A program made the position numbers and the translations under genes. The notes beneath the pieces are model-generated. The model ran no database searches and was not told where the DNA came from. It saw only the letters and a program-made list of their open reading frames with translations. From positions 21,514,735-21,578,734 of the forward strand of contig NC_057769.1 of assembly GCF_010389155.1 (NCBI RefSeq): 64,000 nucleotides of DNA, read 5' to 3'. This DNA is from Erigeron canadensis. Its lineage: Eukaryota > Streptophyta > Magnoliopsida > Asterales > Asteraceae. Positions within the stretch are counted from its first letter, which is position 1; the number at the start of each line of letters is the position of its first letter. Positions 9,577-19,194 of this stretch are shown in pieces.

Positions 9577-12500
9577 ACTAATAATCTGGTGGATATGCAG
9601 GGCGATCGAAAGAAATATATTTGGTATCTTGACAGCGCTGCTGGCAGGACAATGACCGGATGTAAGACCCTGCTGGAGGAGTTCGAAGTATCAGACGGAC
9701 CCTCCATTACTTTTGGAAATGATGGTTCTAGAAAGACTGAGGGATACGGTGTTCTGAATAATGGTCAAGTCAAATTCAGACGAGTGGCTTATGTAAATGG
9801 GTTGAAATATAATCTCATAAGTGTGAGCCAGTTGTGTGATGATGGCTACCAGGTGTTATTTAACATCTCTCAAGCCTTCGTATTTAATAAAGATTGGAAG
9901 ATAGTATTGATTGCTCCCAGAAAAGGGAATGTGTACGTGATGGATATGGAAAGCTCTCCTTCAGAGTAGTGTTTCTATACCAAGGCTGATGAAGACACAA
10001 ACTGGCTATGGCATAAAAGGTTGTCCCATTTAAATTTCAAAAATATCAACAAGTTGTCCAGAAAACAACTTGCAGATGGGATACCTTCTGTCTCCTTCAA
10101 AAAGGAAAAGTCATGTCCAGGATGTGAGATGGGGAAGTAGAAACGCACCAGTTTCAAGACAAAACTGAATTTTAGCATATCTGAACCTCTTCATATGCTT
10201 CATATGGACCTCTTTGGTCCAGTGAATGTTCAGACTCGTGCTGGTAAGAAATATACGCTGGTAGTCGTTGATGAATACTCCAGATATTGTTTTCTTAGGT
10301 CAAAGAATGAAACTGCTGCTGAAGTCATCGCTCTTATCAAGCAAATTGAACTCAAATACAAGCGAAAAGTGTGTCAGTTAAGAAGTGATAATGGAACAGA
10401 ATTCCAGAATGCAACTCTAGAGAAATTCTGCACTGACACTGGCATCTCCCAGAATTTCTCATCAGCACACACTCCAGAGCAGAATGGAGTTGTAGAAAGA
10501 AAGAACAGAACGCTGATAGAAGTTGCCAGGAGTATGCTTGCTGAATCTGGTCTTCCTAAAATGTACGGGCTAAAGCAATTGCAACTGCTTGTCACACTCA
10601 AAATCGTTCAGTATATGTGAAGAGACACAAGAAGACATCCTATGAAATATTAAGAAATAGAAAACCAAATATTGGTTATTTTCACGTTTTTGGATGTCCA
10701 GTATACATCCTAAACAACTCCAGTCAGTTGGGAAAATTTGATGCCAAAGCTGATGAAGGATAATTCTTAGGATATTCAGCCATTCGCAAAGCCTGCAGAG
10801 TCTACAACAAAAGACTGGCAAAGGTCCAGGAGTCAATTCATGTCACATTTGATGAGTCAAATGAAGCAATCAATAAAAAGCCAACCCTTAATTCTCCCCC
10901 AGAAAGTCCAATTATCTTTGGTGAATCTGATCCTGTCATCTACAATAAAGATTCATCTAAAGATGTTTCCAGTCATCCTGACTTGGAACCAGTGCAAATT
11001 GAAAAACCTTCCAGTAATACTTATTTTTATCCTTCAATAAGTTTCAAACTACCCTCTGAACTTGTTATTGGATCAGATGTTCGTACTACTCCACCAGTAT
11101 CAGATTCAATTAATTTTGAGCTAGTAATCCAAGAAATGCCTTTAAATGAAGAATTTGATGATGCAAATCGTGATCTTACAGATTCTGATGAAGATGCTGA
11201 AGTTGTCTGGCAAGATCCTACTCCAGAAAATCAATTGGAGTCTTGCACTGATATTGTTGTAAGAAACAATCCTGGTCAATACTCTAAGTGGACTAAAGCT
11301 CACCCAATCAACCAGATTATCAGTGACTCCAGTAGAGGGGTTCAGACCAGAAGTGCCTCCAGTGAACAATGTTTATATGTCAGCTTTTTATCACTGATTG
11401 AACCGAAGAAGATTGACAAGGCAATGAATGACCCAAGCTGGGTGATAGCTATGCAAGAAGATCTTCACCAGTTCGAACGAAATAAAGTTTGGAATCTGGT
11501 TCCTCCTCCAATTGGCAAGAAAGAACCAACTGAAACCAAATGGGTCTTTAGGAATAAGGTTGATGAAGATGGTCATGTGATCAAAAATAAGGCCAGATTG
11601 GTGGCACAAGGGATGTTTTTAGCCTTTGTTTGTCATCATAAGTTCAAGGTCTACCAGATGGACGTAAAAAGTGCATTTTTGAATGGAGAATTAGAAGAAG
11701 AAGTTTATGTCAAGCAACCTCCAGGCTTCATTGATGAAAAGCATCCACATTGGGTATATCGTCTGGACAAGGCACTGTATGGCCCCAGACAAGCCCCTCG
11801 AGCCTGGTATGATATCTGACCAAACACTTATCAGAAAATGGTTTCAAAAGAGGTACAATTGACAATACCTTATTTATTCTTTGTGAAAGAGGTAATCTTC
11901 TGTTGGTACAAGTTTATGTTGATGATATTATTTTTGGTTCTACTGATGAATCTTTGTGCAAGAAATTTTCAAAAATCATGTCTTCAAAATTTGAAATGAG
12001 TTTAATGGGTGAATTAACATTTTTTCTTGGACTCCAGATTAAACAAACCAGTGATGGTAATTTTATTAATCAAGAAAAATATTTTTGAGATATTTTAAGA
12101 AAATTCGATATGAATTCTTCACCTTCAAAATCAACTCCAATTTCTGCACCTTTAACAATAGATTCAGACCCTGATGGGAAGCCAGTGAACACCACTGCCT
12201 ATAGAGGCATGATTGGTTCACTAATGTATTTAACTGCCAGTAGACCAGATATAATGTTTGCAACATGTCTTTGTGCCAGATATCAGTCTAACCCAAAAGA
12301 ATCTCATCTGGCGGCTGTAAAGCGCATTTTGAAGTACCTTAAGGGTACTCCCAGTTTGGGTCTTTGGTATCCCAAAGGCTCAGGCTTAGATCTAATGGGT
12401 TATTCAGATTCAGATCATACAGGTTGTAAGACAGACAGGAAATCCACTACTGGTGGATGTCATTTCCTTGGTGGCAAACTGGTGAGCTGGACCAGTAAGA

Positions 12501-12856
12501 AGCAAACATTAGTTTCTTTATCCACTGCTGAAGCAGAATATGTGTCTGCAGCCAGTTGTTGTGCTTAGATACTCTGGATGAAGCACCAGTTGCTTGATTA
12601 TGGTATTAAGTATTCAAAGACTCCCATCTTTTGTGACAATACCAGTGCCATTGCTATCTCAAACAATCCAGTCATGCATTCCAAGACGAAACACATTGAT
12701 GTCAGGTATCATTTTATTCGCGATCATGTAATGAAAATTGATGTTGAAATCCACTTTATTCCCACTGACAAACAACTTGCTGACATATTTACAAAACCTT
12801 TGGATGAGAAAACTTTTCAAAATCTTGTCAGTGAGTTGGGAATGTTGAACCCTTAA
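9577..12856 (+). pseudogene. pol: pol of SireB (PR-IN-RT-RH), multiply broken
   Basis: Order of parts: protease with DSA in place of DSG (near 9631); integrase zinc finger (HKRLSH, then CPGC, about 10010-10130); integrase core with HMDLFGPV, RSDNGTEF and EQNGVVERKNR; reverse transcriptase with [10 protein letters not shown] (about 11915); RNase H with STAEAEY (about 12520) and KQLADIFTKPLD. Lesions: TAG at 9967 and 10138, a frameshift near 10560, a stop near 10760, an in-frame loss of over 20 codons covering the first RT motif near 11615, a frameshift at about 11815, TGA at 12086 and TAG at 12566. The ATG at 9557 is in the frame expected for pol, so a small indel lies between it and 9589. It cannot make an active enzyme set. 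Confidence 0.9.
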
Positions 12857-13440
12857 TCTGGAACCTTGTTATGAACGCCTTTGTGACACTGGCAAGGTTC
12901 TTTGATTCAAGATTTATAAATCTATACCAGTAAAGTTATTAAAAGCCTTTGTGATACTATCTTTGCACTGATAGATTTATGGATCACCATTCCAGGGGGA
13001 AAGACTCAGACCACATTTTTTATATATCTAAGTTTTAAGGGGAATTTATTAATTTACTTTTTCACTGGACAAAGTTTTCTGAAAAATGTTTCTAGTACCT
13101 TGTAAATGTGTCCCTCTCATTAATACTGGATAAATTGATGTGCATGTTTAAAGTGACTCCAGTCGCTTTGTAAATGTGTCCCTCTCATTTGTTTATATTA
13201 GTTGATGTGCGTGTTTAAGGATTACCAGAATGGTCAAATCTGGGTACCTACTGGAGTGTCCCTCCAATGTGTACCATTAATGCATGTTCTACTGACCTAA
13301 TCCACCAGTGAAACTGGAGTGTCCAGTCAACCTCCAGATGCATTAAAATGAGTCTTTATGTGTCAAATCATTTCTTTTTAATACTTAAGGATAGTGCATG
13401 CCAACCTTACAAAATTTTCATCTGGATAGTTACTGTTCAC
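12857..13440 (+). other. SireB spacer behind pol, with central polypurine motif
   Basis: Non-coding. It holds GAACGCCTTTGTG at 12873-12885 and a polypurine motif AGGGGGAAAGACTCA at 12994-13008. Both have counterparts behind pol in SireC and SireD. Repeated phrases such as TTGTAAATGTGTCCCTCTCATT (about 13101 and 13170) show a local duplication. Confidence 0.7.
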
Positions 13441-13651
13441 CTTACGTGGCATGACTTTTTCAATTTAAATGATGGTTTTGTTACCTTGGGAAGACCAAAA
13501 GTGCAAGTTGGTAATTTTTGTGGGCTGTCAACCGTCATACATTTATGTGTGATGGGAAACATTAAATGCGGATGTCAAAACCGATCAATATTGTTTTGAA
13601 ATTTTTCAAAATTACCATTTTGAATTCCATTTTCTCTTTTCTCTATAAATA
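13441..13651 (+). promoter_or_regulatory. Putative internal promoter of the SireB extra ORF
   Basis: CTTACGTGGCATGACTTTTT (13441-13460) is an ACGT-core motif. The TATA box TATAAATA (13644-13651, followed by CCCACA) lies 154 bp before the ATG at 13805. The same two parts, in the same order and at similar spacing, are found before the extra ORFs of SireC and SireD. The leader after the TATA box is rich in C and T, as in plant 5' leaders. Confidence 0.6.
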
Positions 13652-13804
13652 CCCACATTTACCTTCACTTTCAGTTTCATCTCGAAAATCATTTACTCCC
13701 ATATCTTCAAATTCCTTCATTTACTCTCCAATCATCATCATCTCTCTTATTAAATTTTTGTTTTCAATCTTAAATTCCTTCACTTTCATTTTCATATATC
13801 TAAA

Positions 13805-15220
13805 ATGGCTCCTAAACCATCTCCTAAAAATCTTCAAGCCGCAAATTATACTCCTGCTGAAAATGTCAAAAAGGCAAATCATATATCTCTTTCTGTCGAT
13901 GCCATCCGCATAAACATGAATAACTGGATGGCCAAACTCTCAACAAATCACTCTGCAACTTCAATCATTGGAAGGTTGAACACCTTCTTCTTGAGCAGTC
14001 CACTCTATGGTGCCCTAACCCTAAATCCGGGCAAAATGTATCACGACTATCTTTGTGAATTCTGGTATACTGCAGTGTACGTGGAAAGTGATGAATCTAT
14101 CCACTACACAATAAAACAAGGCACCAAACACTTCACCATTACTGTTGATTCCCTCAGAGATGCCCTGAGGATGAATTACTTTGATGAGAATGAAATGCCT
14201 GTTGAGATTCCCTCTGACATAAATACCAAGGAGGTGTGCAGGTTGATGGGGCACACAGAAATAGTGGATGAGAATGGTCAACTGCTCAGTAAGGGCACTG
14301 TATATATGAGCAGGCTGACAGATTCATGGAGATATTTCTTTACTCACCTAGTTGAGTGTTTGGGTGGCAGTTCTAGAGGTTTAGATCAGATAAACCAGAC
14401 ACAACTCCAAATTGCCTACTGCTTGTGGCATGGGTACAGGGTGGACTTTGCCCAGATTTTCTTTAATGATCTGGTGGACAGATTGAGGGTCAAGAGCAGG
14501 AAAGCCTTCATTCCATTTATTCGATTTTTGTCCATCATATTCAGAAGGGCCTTGAAGAATGAGTACTATGTAAATACAACTCATTTTTCAATATGTGAAT
14601 ATCTGAGGGACCTCAACCGGTTGACCTCATCTCCTACTGAGGTCAACATTCCATCGGTGATGCTTTATCAATTCATAATTCAAGAAGATGCAATTGCATC
14701 ATCACCTGATGAGGAGGTTGTTGGTGAGCCTCATAACAATGAGGAAATTGCAGATGTTGTTACTGCTGAAAGGGTGCAACCTATTTCCCAGATCGCCCCA
14801 GATCTTCAGCAGCCTGTTGTGGATATTGTTGAAATTCCACCCAATCCCACCAGGCCAAGGAATAGAACTCGTCGTCTTAGGAGAGACGGAGTTTTGGTAT
14901 CATCCCTTCCAAAATCATCTCATCAAGATTCTGGAGAAATTGGTCAGGAAACTGCCCTAGCTACCACTTCTCCAGCACAAGTAGAAGGAAGTGGTGAAGA
15001 AGAAAGAGGGTCTGGATCACCTCTTGTCATACCAGTATCAACTGCTGAGAGTGGGGACATCATGGCTGCTGATGGGTCCCTAATAGTTGAAGAGGTTGAG
15101 GGGGAACAAGTTGGGCAGATTGAAGGAGAGAATCTGGAGCAGGTGGCTGAGATTGATTTGAATGTTGGGGTGCAGAATGTACAAGTAGAGGACCAGACAG
15201 GTGGAACCAGCCCAGATTAA
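13805..15220 (+). CDS. SireB extra ORF, part 1 (N-terminal domain and linker)
   Basis: 471 residues from ATG 13805 to TAA 15218-15220. It is not a gag or pol product, and I cannot name a function. Residues about 20-270 form a folded-looking domain shared with SireC and SireD. Its landmarks are YHDYLCEFWYTA, then SLRDALRMNY, then SWRYFFTHLVE, then GGSSRGLDQI, then AYCLWHGYRVDFA. It faintly resembles the plant transposon-protein domain PF20167, which is unverified. Residues about 290-471 are an acidic, Pro/Ser/Gln-rich linker. Sirevirus ORFs at this place are often called env-like, but I see no signal peptide or membrane segment. The next frame continues in register after the stop, so one longer protein is likely ancestral. 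Confidence 0.7.
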   Translation: MAPKPSPKNLQAANYTPAENVKKANHISLSVDAIRINMNNWMAKLSTNHSATSIIGRLNTFFLSSPLYGALTLNPGKMYHDYLCEFWYTAVYVESDESIHYTIKQGTKHFTITVDSLRDALRMNYFDENEMPVEIPSDINTKEVCRLMGHTEIVDENGQLLSKGTVYMSRLTDSWRYFFTHLVECLGGSSRGLDQINQTQLQIAYCLWHGYRVDFAQIFFNDLVDRLRVKSRKAFIPFIRFLSIIFRRALKNEYYVNTTHFSICEYLRDLNRLTSSPTEVNIPSVMLYQFIIQEDAIASSPDEEVVGEPHNNEEIADVVTAERVQPISQIAPDLQQPVVDIVEIPPNPTRPRNRTRRLRRDGVLVSSLPKSSHQDSGEIGQETALATTSPAQVEGSGEEERGSGSPLVIPVSTAESGDIMAADGSLIVEEVEGEQVGQIEGENLEQVAEIDLNVGVQNVQVEDQTGGTSPD

Positions 15221-15223
15221 GAT

Positions 15224-16624
15224 ATGGTTGATTCTCCACTGTTTGAAGACAATGACTTTGATGTTAATATGAGTTTTCTTGGAGAAGAAGAAATTGATCG
15301 CACCATCCACTCTGTCTCCCAGTCAATTCTATCTGATATGCCTCCTCCACCCCCAGAAAATACACCAACACCTCTTCCAGAACAAACAACAACAATTTTT
15401 GATTCACCAACCGCACCAGAAGTTCAACATTCTGAACCACTGGCGGTCACCCAATCAATTGAAAATATCACAAGGGTGTTGCCAGTATCATCAATCACCA
15501 GAATCACCAATCCTTCCAGCGGTCTCTCCTCTTCTTCTTCAACCGAGGTCCAAGGCCTTTTTGATAAGGTGGCGGACCTGGAGAGATCACTTCAGGCTTC
15601 TTCTCAAGTTATTTTTGACTTCAAAACTCTAATTTCTAATAATCTTAAGTCAAAAATGAACATATTTGTTGGGAATGAGAAGATAGTCTTTGAGAAGCTG
15701 GATGAACTTGTCGTGGGAACAAATAGAAATTCTGAATCAATACAAGTTGCAGTCCAGGGAATCAAGGGGGATACGGTGAGAACTGTTCAGACTGCCATTC
15801 AAACTGAAGTTGCTCAACCTCTGGCAAGTCTGACTGGTGAAGTTCAGAATTTGATCACCAGATTAAGCTCTCTAGAGAGCAGGTCAACCCTGGAGAAAAA
15901 CTCAGTGGTCAGCACCCTCAGTGATGAAGTTGTTAGAAAACTCAGGGGAGATATGATGAAAGAAATCACTGAGGAGGTGTCTGAAACTCTCCTTAGAAAT
16001 CTTCGTGATGGGTTGCTGCCTGAAGTAATGAAGATGATCGACACCCAGTTGCCTCGCCACTTTCCTCAAGATCTTGAAATAATTAAAAAGGAAGTGATGC
16101 AGTTGAGGAAAACTGTGAACAACATTGCTCAAGTGTCTGATCAAACATTTGACTTTGTTGGCAGACATAAGCTGGATCAGGTGTGGAATCATCTTCAATC
16201 TGGAGATGCTTCTAAGGGGGAAGGTTCTAGTTTTGGTACAGAGAAGGTTGTTGATCTTAAGAAGAAGATCGAAGTCTGGAAGAAGGTTAATGGAGAAGAT
16301 GTCACTGGTACTGAAGCCAGTGGACAAGTTGATGAAGAGGTTGCTGGTACTGAAGCTAGTGAGCCAGTATTTGAAGAGTTCCCAGACATCCCAACCACAA
16401 TGAAAAGTCTCAAAAGAAAGAAAGTGGTGTCTGGGGAACCAACAGATGAAGCAGAAGAGGAATATATGTCTGCTGATGAGGCCAAGGCAAAGAGACTAGA
16501 GCAAGAGTGCATCTTGATTGAAATTTTCAAGAAGAATCTAAAAGATGACTTGATTGCCCACCAGTTAGATATGGCCAGGCATGGGACTCTGGATTCTTAC
16601 AACGCTGGCAGGTTGGGCGTATAA
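15224..16624 (+). CDS. SireB extra ORF, part 2 (coiled-coil region)
   Basis: 466 residues, in the same frame as part 1 and separated from it only by the TAA at 15218. It opens with a Pro/Thr/Ser-rich stretch. From about residue 110 to 340 it has long heptad-like helices (for example VQGLFDKVADLERSL and IKKEVMQLRKTVNNIA), as expected for a coiled coil. A tail with two TGTEAS repeats and a basic KSLKRKK patch follows. SireC and SireD have a matching coiled-coil segment, although the sequence has diverged. It ends at TAA 16622-16624, and homologous sequence (IEVYKKMKDDPRL) continues beyond it. Confidence 0.65.
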   Translation: MVDSPLFEDNDFDVNMSFLGEEEIDRTIHSVSQSILSDMPPPPPENTPTPLPEQTTTIFDSPTAPEVQHSEPLAVTQSIENITRVLPVSSITRITNPSSGLSSSSSTEVQGLFDKVADLERSLQASSQVIFDFKTLISNNLKSKMNIFVGNEKIVFEKLDELVVGTNRNSESIQVAVQGIKGDTVRTVQTAIQTEVAQPLASLTGEVQNLITRLSSLESRSTLEKNSVVSTLSDEVVRKLRGDMMKEITEEVSETLLRNLRDGLLPEVMKMIDTQLPRHFPQDLEIIKKEVMQLRKTVNNIAQVSDQTFDFVGRHKLDQVWNHLQSGDASKGEGSSFGTEKVVDLKKKIEVWKKVNGEDVTGTEASGQVDEEVAGTEASEPVFEEFPDIPTTMKSLKRKKVVSGEPTDEAEEEYMSADEAKAKRLEQECILIEIFKKNLKDDLIAHQLDMARHGTLDSYNAGRLGV

Positions 16625-17427
16625 ATTGAAGTTTACAAAAAGATGAAGGATGATCCCAGGCTGAAGAAGTGTCTAGATGCCTTGGATGACGTCTATATTC
16701 AATCCATGTATGCTCAGGATGAACAAGTATATGATTCTGAAATTTATGGTGTAAGCATACTGGATCTTATTGCCTAGAGAAGAGAAGAATTGAAAAATCT
16801 CCAGCAACAAGTAAGGAGTAATGCAACTGTTCTGGAGCATGAATATAGGATGAAGGTTAAGGGTTTGCCCAGGCACCAGCCAGAAAATCCAAAGCTGCCA
16901 GAGATGCAGATCTTAGCACCTTCATTCCCTTGAACACAACTGAAAGGATCAATAAAGAAAAATTTCAACAAGTTGCTGAACAGAGAAAGGTGTCCAGGGA
17001 AGTGGATGAAATGGTGAAAAGGGCCCAGACAAAAGAAAAGTATGAACATTTGTCACAATTTAGAGCTGATGTCCGATCAATACTGGGTGTTGAGATCCAT
17101 CTGGCAGAAAATCATGACAACTTCTCTAAGTTCCATGTCAAACTCTTCAGAGAAAGGAACTTTACTGATGAAAGAAAAGACACTTCAATCAGGGCTTTTG
17201 GGTGGTCAGAATTAAGAGAGATTGGTCTTTCATTCAGGGGTAAAGATGTCTCCCGGGATGTTAAATACTTTATGAAGAGGATTGGCAAGGAATGGATGAG
17301 AAAGGAATTGATGGAGATGGAGCTGGAGCTGGGCTTAAGGACTTCTCTTACTATGTCTTCATCTCCAGGTGTAAAGAGGAAGGCCACTGAAGAGCCAGTT
17401 GGGCATGCTGAAAAGAAAAAGGCCTGA
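16625..17427 (+). pseudogene. SireB extra ORF, part 3 (C-terminal module)
   Basis: Homologous to the C-terminal third of the SireC and SireD extra ORF. It begins IEVYKKMKDDPRL (EYKKIKEDPRI in SireD). A TAG near 16777 and a frameshift near 16930 break it, after which a clean frame of 165 codons runs to TGA at 17427. A shared signature near 17200 is FGWSELREI (YGHSEHVEM in SireD). The end is basic (VKRKATEE, then EKKK) and could be a nuclear localisation signal, as with the KRRK ends of the relatives. Confidence 0.65.
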
Positions 17428-17710
17428 CTCTGATATTGTACTTGTATTTATATTATGTTGATAAAATTGTAACTTTCCTCTAGTTGATGTCTGTAAATAT
17501 AAGTTGCAATTCCTATTTTTTCACAAGTACTTATCCAGATTAAGTCTAGAAATTAAAATGTACAAACTGGGAACACTAATGATCTATAAAGTGGCTCTCC
17601 AGAAATTCAAATTAGACTTAGTCAAATTTTTCAAGGATTTTTCAAGCACAAACTTGTATAGATAAAAGCTTGAAAATCCTTGCATAATTTCTAAACAAAT
17701 AGGGGGAACT
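17428..17710 (+). other. SireB 3' non-coding end with polypurine tract
   Basis: Non-coding; the LTR-adjacent polypurine tract AGGGGGAACT is at 17701-17710. Confidence 0.8.
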
Positions 17711-18693
17711 TGTTAGGTCCAGATTTACTGGACTCGCTCCAGACGTGATTACTAGAGCCCTCTGAAGATTTGTCCAGAAATTATGTGAAGACTAGTGAAC
17801 AACTTACTTGTACAGAAATCTGGATTCCACCAGATTCGTTCACTGGACTTCACTCCAGTCAAGATCTTTTCACTAAAGAACATTCTCACTAAAGTCGAAG
17901 ACTGAAGTCTGAAGAAAGAAGTCTAACAAATAGCGGAGCTCACTGGAAGACTTACCAGATCTCCTGACTGGAGTCCTTGTTAGTGTTCTAGACCTTACAA
18001 GTCTGAACACTGATTACGAGGAATTGACTTTATGCCTTTACATGCCTTTAACCGGACAATCCATTTGTCTTTTGTTAAAAGCCTTACACGCATGTAAAGG
18101 TAGTTGGTTAATTAGAAGACAAGTCACTATCATGTGACTTTATTCTTGTACTTTCATCAATGATTTTAAGAAATTAAAGTAATTTCCTTAAATGCATGTA
18201 ACCATATTTGTACGGCAAAAAGAATATTATATTTATTCTTTTTGCCTATAAATACCAAGTCACTTCCTCGTCCAAACAACATACCTTTGCGATTTGGTAC
18301 CTTTGCTCAAATACTCTCGATCTAAACAGTCATACTTCACAACTTTAAGTATTTCAATCAAAGAGTTTATTTAGCAAAGATTAGATCACTTGTAATTCAT
18401 AGGTTGTTTAGATACTTACTTTGTAATATCTTGTTCCGCAACAACCTTGTATTTTATTTAACATCAATAAATAAAATACACTTGAAATTTACATTGTCTC
18501 TCACCATTTACTTACTTGTTTATCTTTATATTGCTTAAGTACGTATTACGTTATATATATATTCTTGCATTTATATATATCGTAATACTAGTCCAATGTA
18601 GTGCTTACTTAACGTTTAATACTAGTCCTATCTAGTAATTACTTGACTTGTTATTCTACACTTGTGAGTTAAACCATCGAGTGAGGGACTTCA
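17711..18693 (+). repeat. SireB 3' LTR (983 bp)
   Basis: It starts TGTTAGGTCCAG after the polypurine tract. It has the TATA box (18247-18254) lost from the 5' LTR and the 13-bp inverted repeat with AATAAA (18448-18460 and 18468-18480). The end reads GGGACTTCA and lacks the final CA of the 5' copy. The next bases, ATATCGAGATATC, belong to an inverted SireA-like fragment that itself reads TTCAATA here, so the join shares TTCA. Confidence 0.88.
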
Positions 18694-19194
18694 ATATCGA
18701 GATATCAACAAATGACATCCGATAGAAACGTGTTTTACCCGGCGATTTGAGAATTTTGGGAAGGGTATCGTTTCTTTTAACCCTTTTCTTTCAACATATC
18801 ACCTTAACCTCTCACTTTTCGACTTTACTCCCTCCATCCTATTTGCACAAAAACATCATCACTCAAAATACCCTCACAATCTAATGAAAGAGATGAATAC
18901 TCCGGGGTTAGAACTCATCAGTGATGATGAATTTCATGCAGTGAATTTTTTATTTTTATTTTTTGTTAGGAAAGGGGCTAATTGGAATTAATTGAGTTGT
19001 AAAGGTTACAAGGATTATGAGAGTGATCAAGGTTATGATTACTAAGGAGTTAGGGGTATTTATAGTCTAAATACTTACATATGCTAAATATCACATTTAG
19101 CCCCTCCACCTTAGTAATCATTTACCTATGACTTAACTACAATAAAGTCCACTAATCTAAATTACAAATTATCACTATTTTTGGATTTCTAACA
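18694..19194 (-). mobile_element. Inverted, internally deleted SireA relative
   Basis: On the minus strand it starts with an LTR (19194 to about 18964: TGTTAGAAATCC, TATAAATA at 19057-19064). It jumps at an A-rich junction to a piece matching SireA 1198-1440, then stops at the SireB LTR end. This is what a 5' LTR joined to 3' non-coding sequence by an internal deletion would look like. The LTR piece is bounded by TGTTAG and CTAACA. Confidence 0.75.

Larger units (their letters stand above)
6928..18693 (+). mobile_element. SireB: Sirevirus-type Copia element with both LTRs
   Basis: This is an 11.8-kb element: 5' LTR, iMet primer site, gag, pol (PR-IN-RT-RH), spacer, large extra ORF, polypurine tract, 3' [13 protein letters not shown] in RT and a long ORF behind pol fit the Sirevirus (SIRE/Maximus) lineage. 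By eye the LTRs differ at about 4% of shared sites, apart from a 264-bp net deletion in the 5' copy. The flanks (AAGAT and ATATC) show no target duplication. The 3' LTR also lacks its last two bases, so its right edge was rearranged after insertion. Confidence 0.92.

Noticed and set aside
13805..15220. Calling the extra ORF an envelope gene
   Set aside because: No signal peptide, membrane anchor or cleavage site visible; position alone is not enough.
15902..16530. Antisense frames of 111-141 codons opposite the SireB extra ORF
   Set aside because: Low-complexity mirror of the coiled-coil coding strand; not kept in SireC or SireD.
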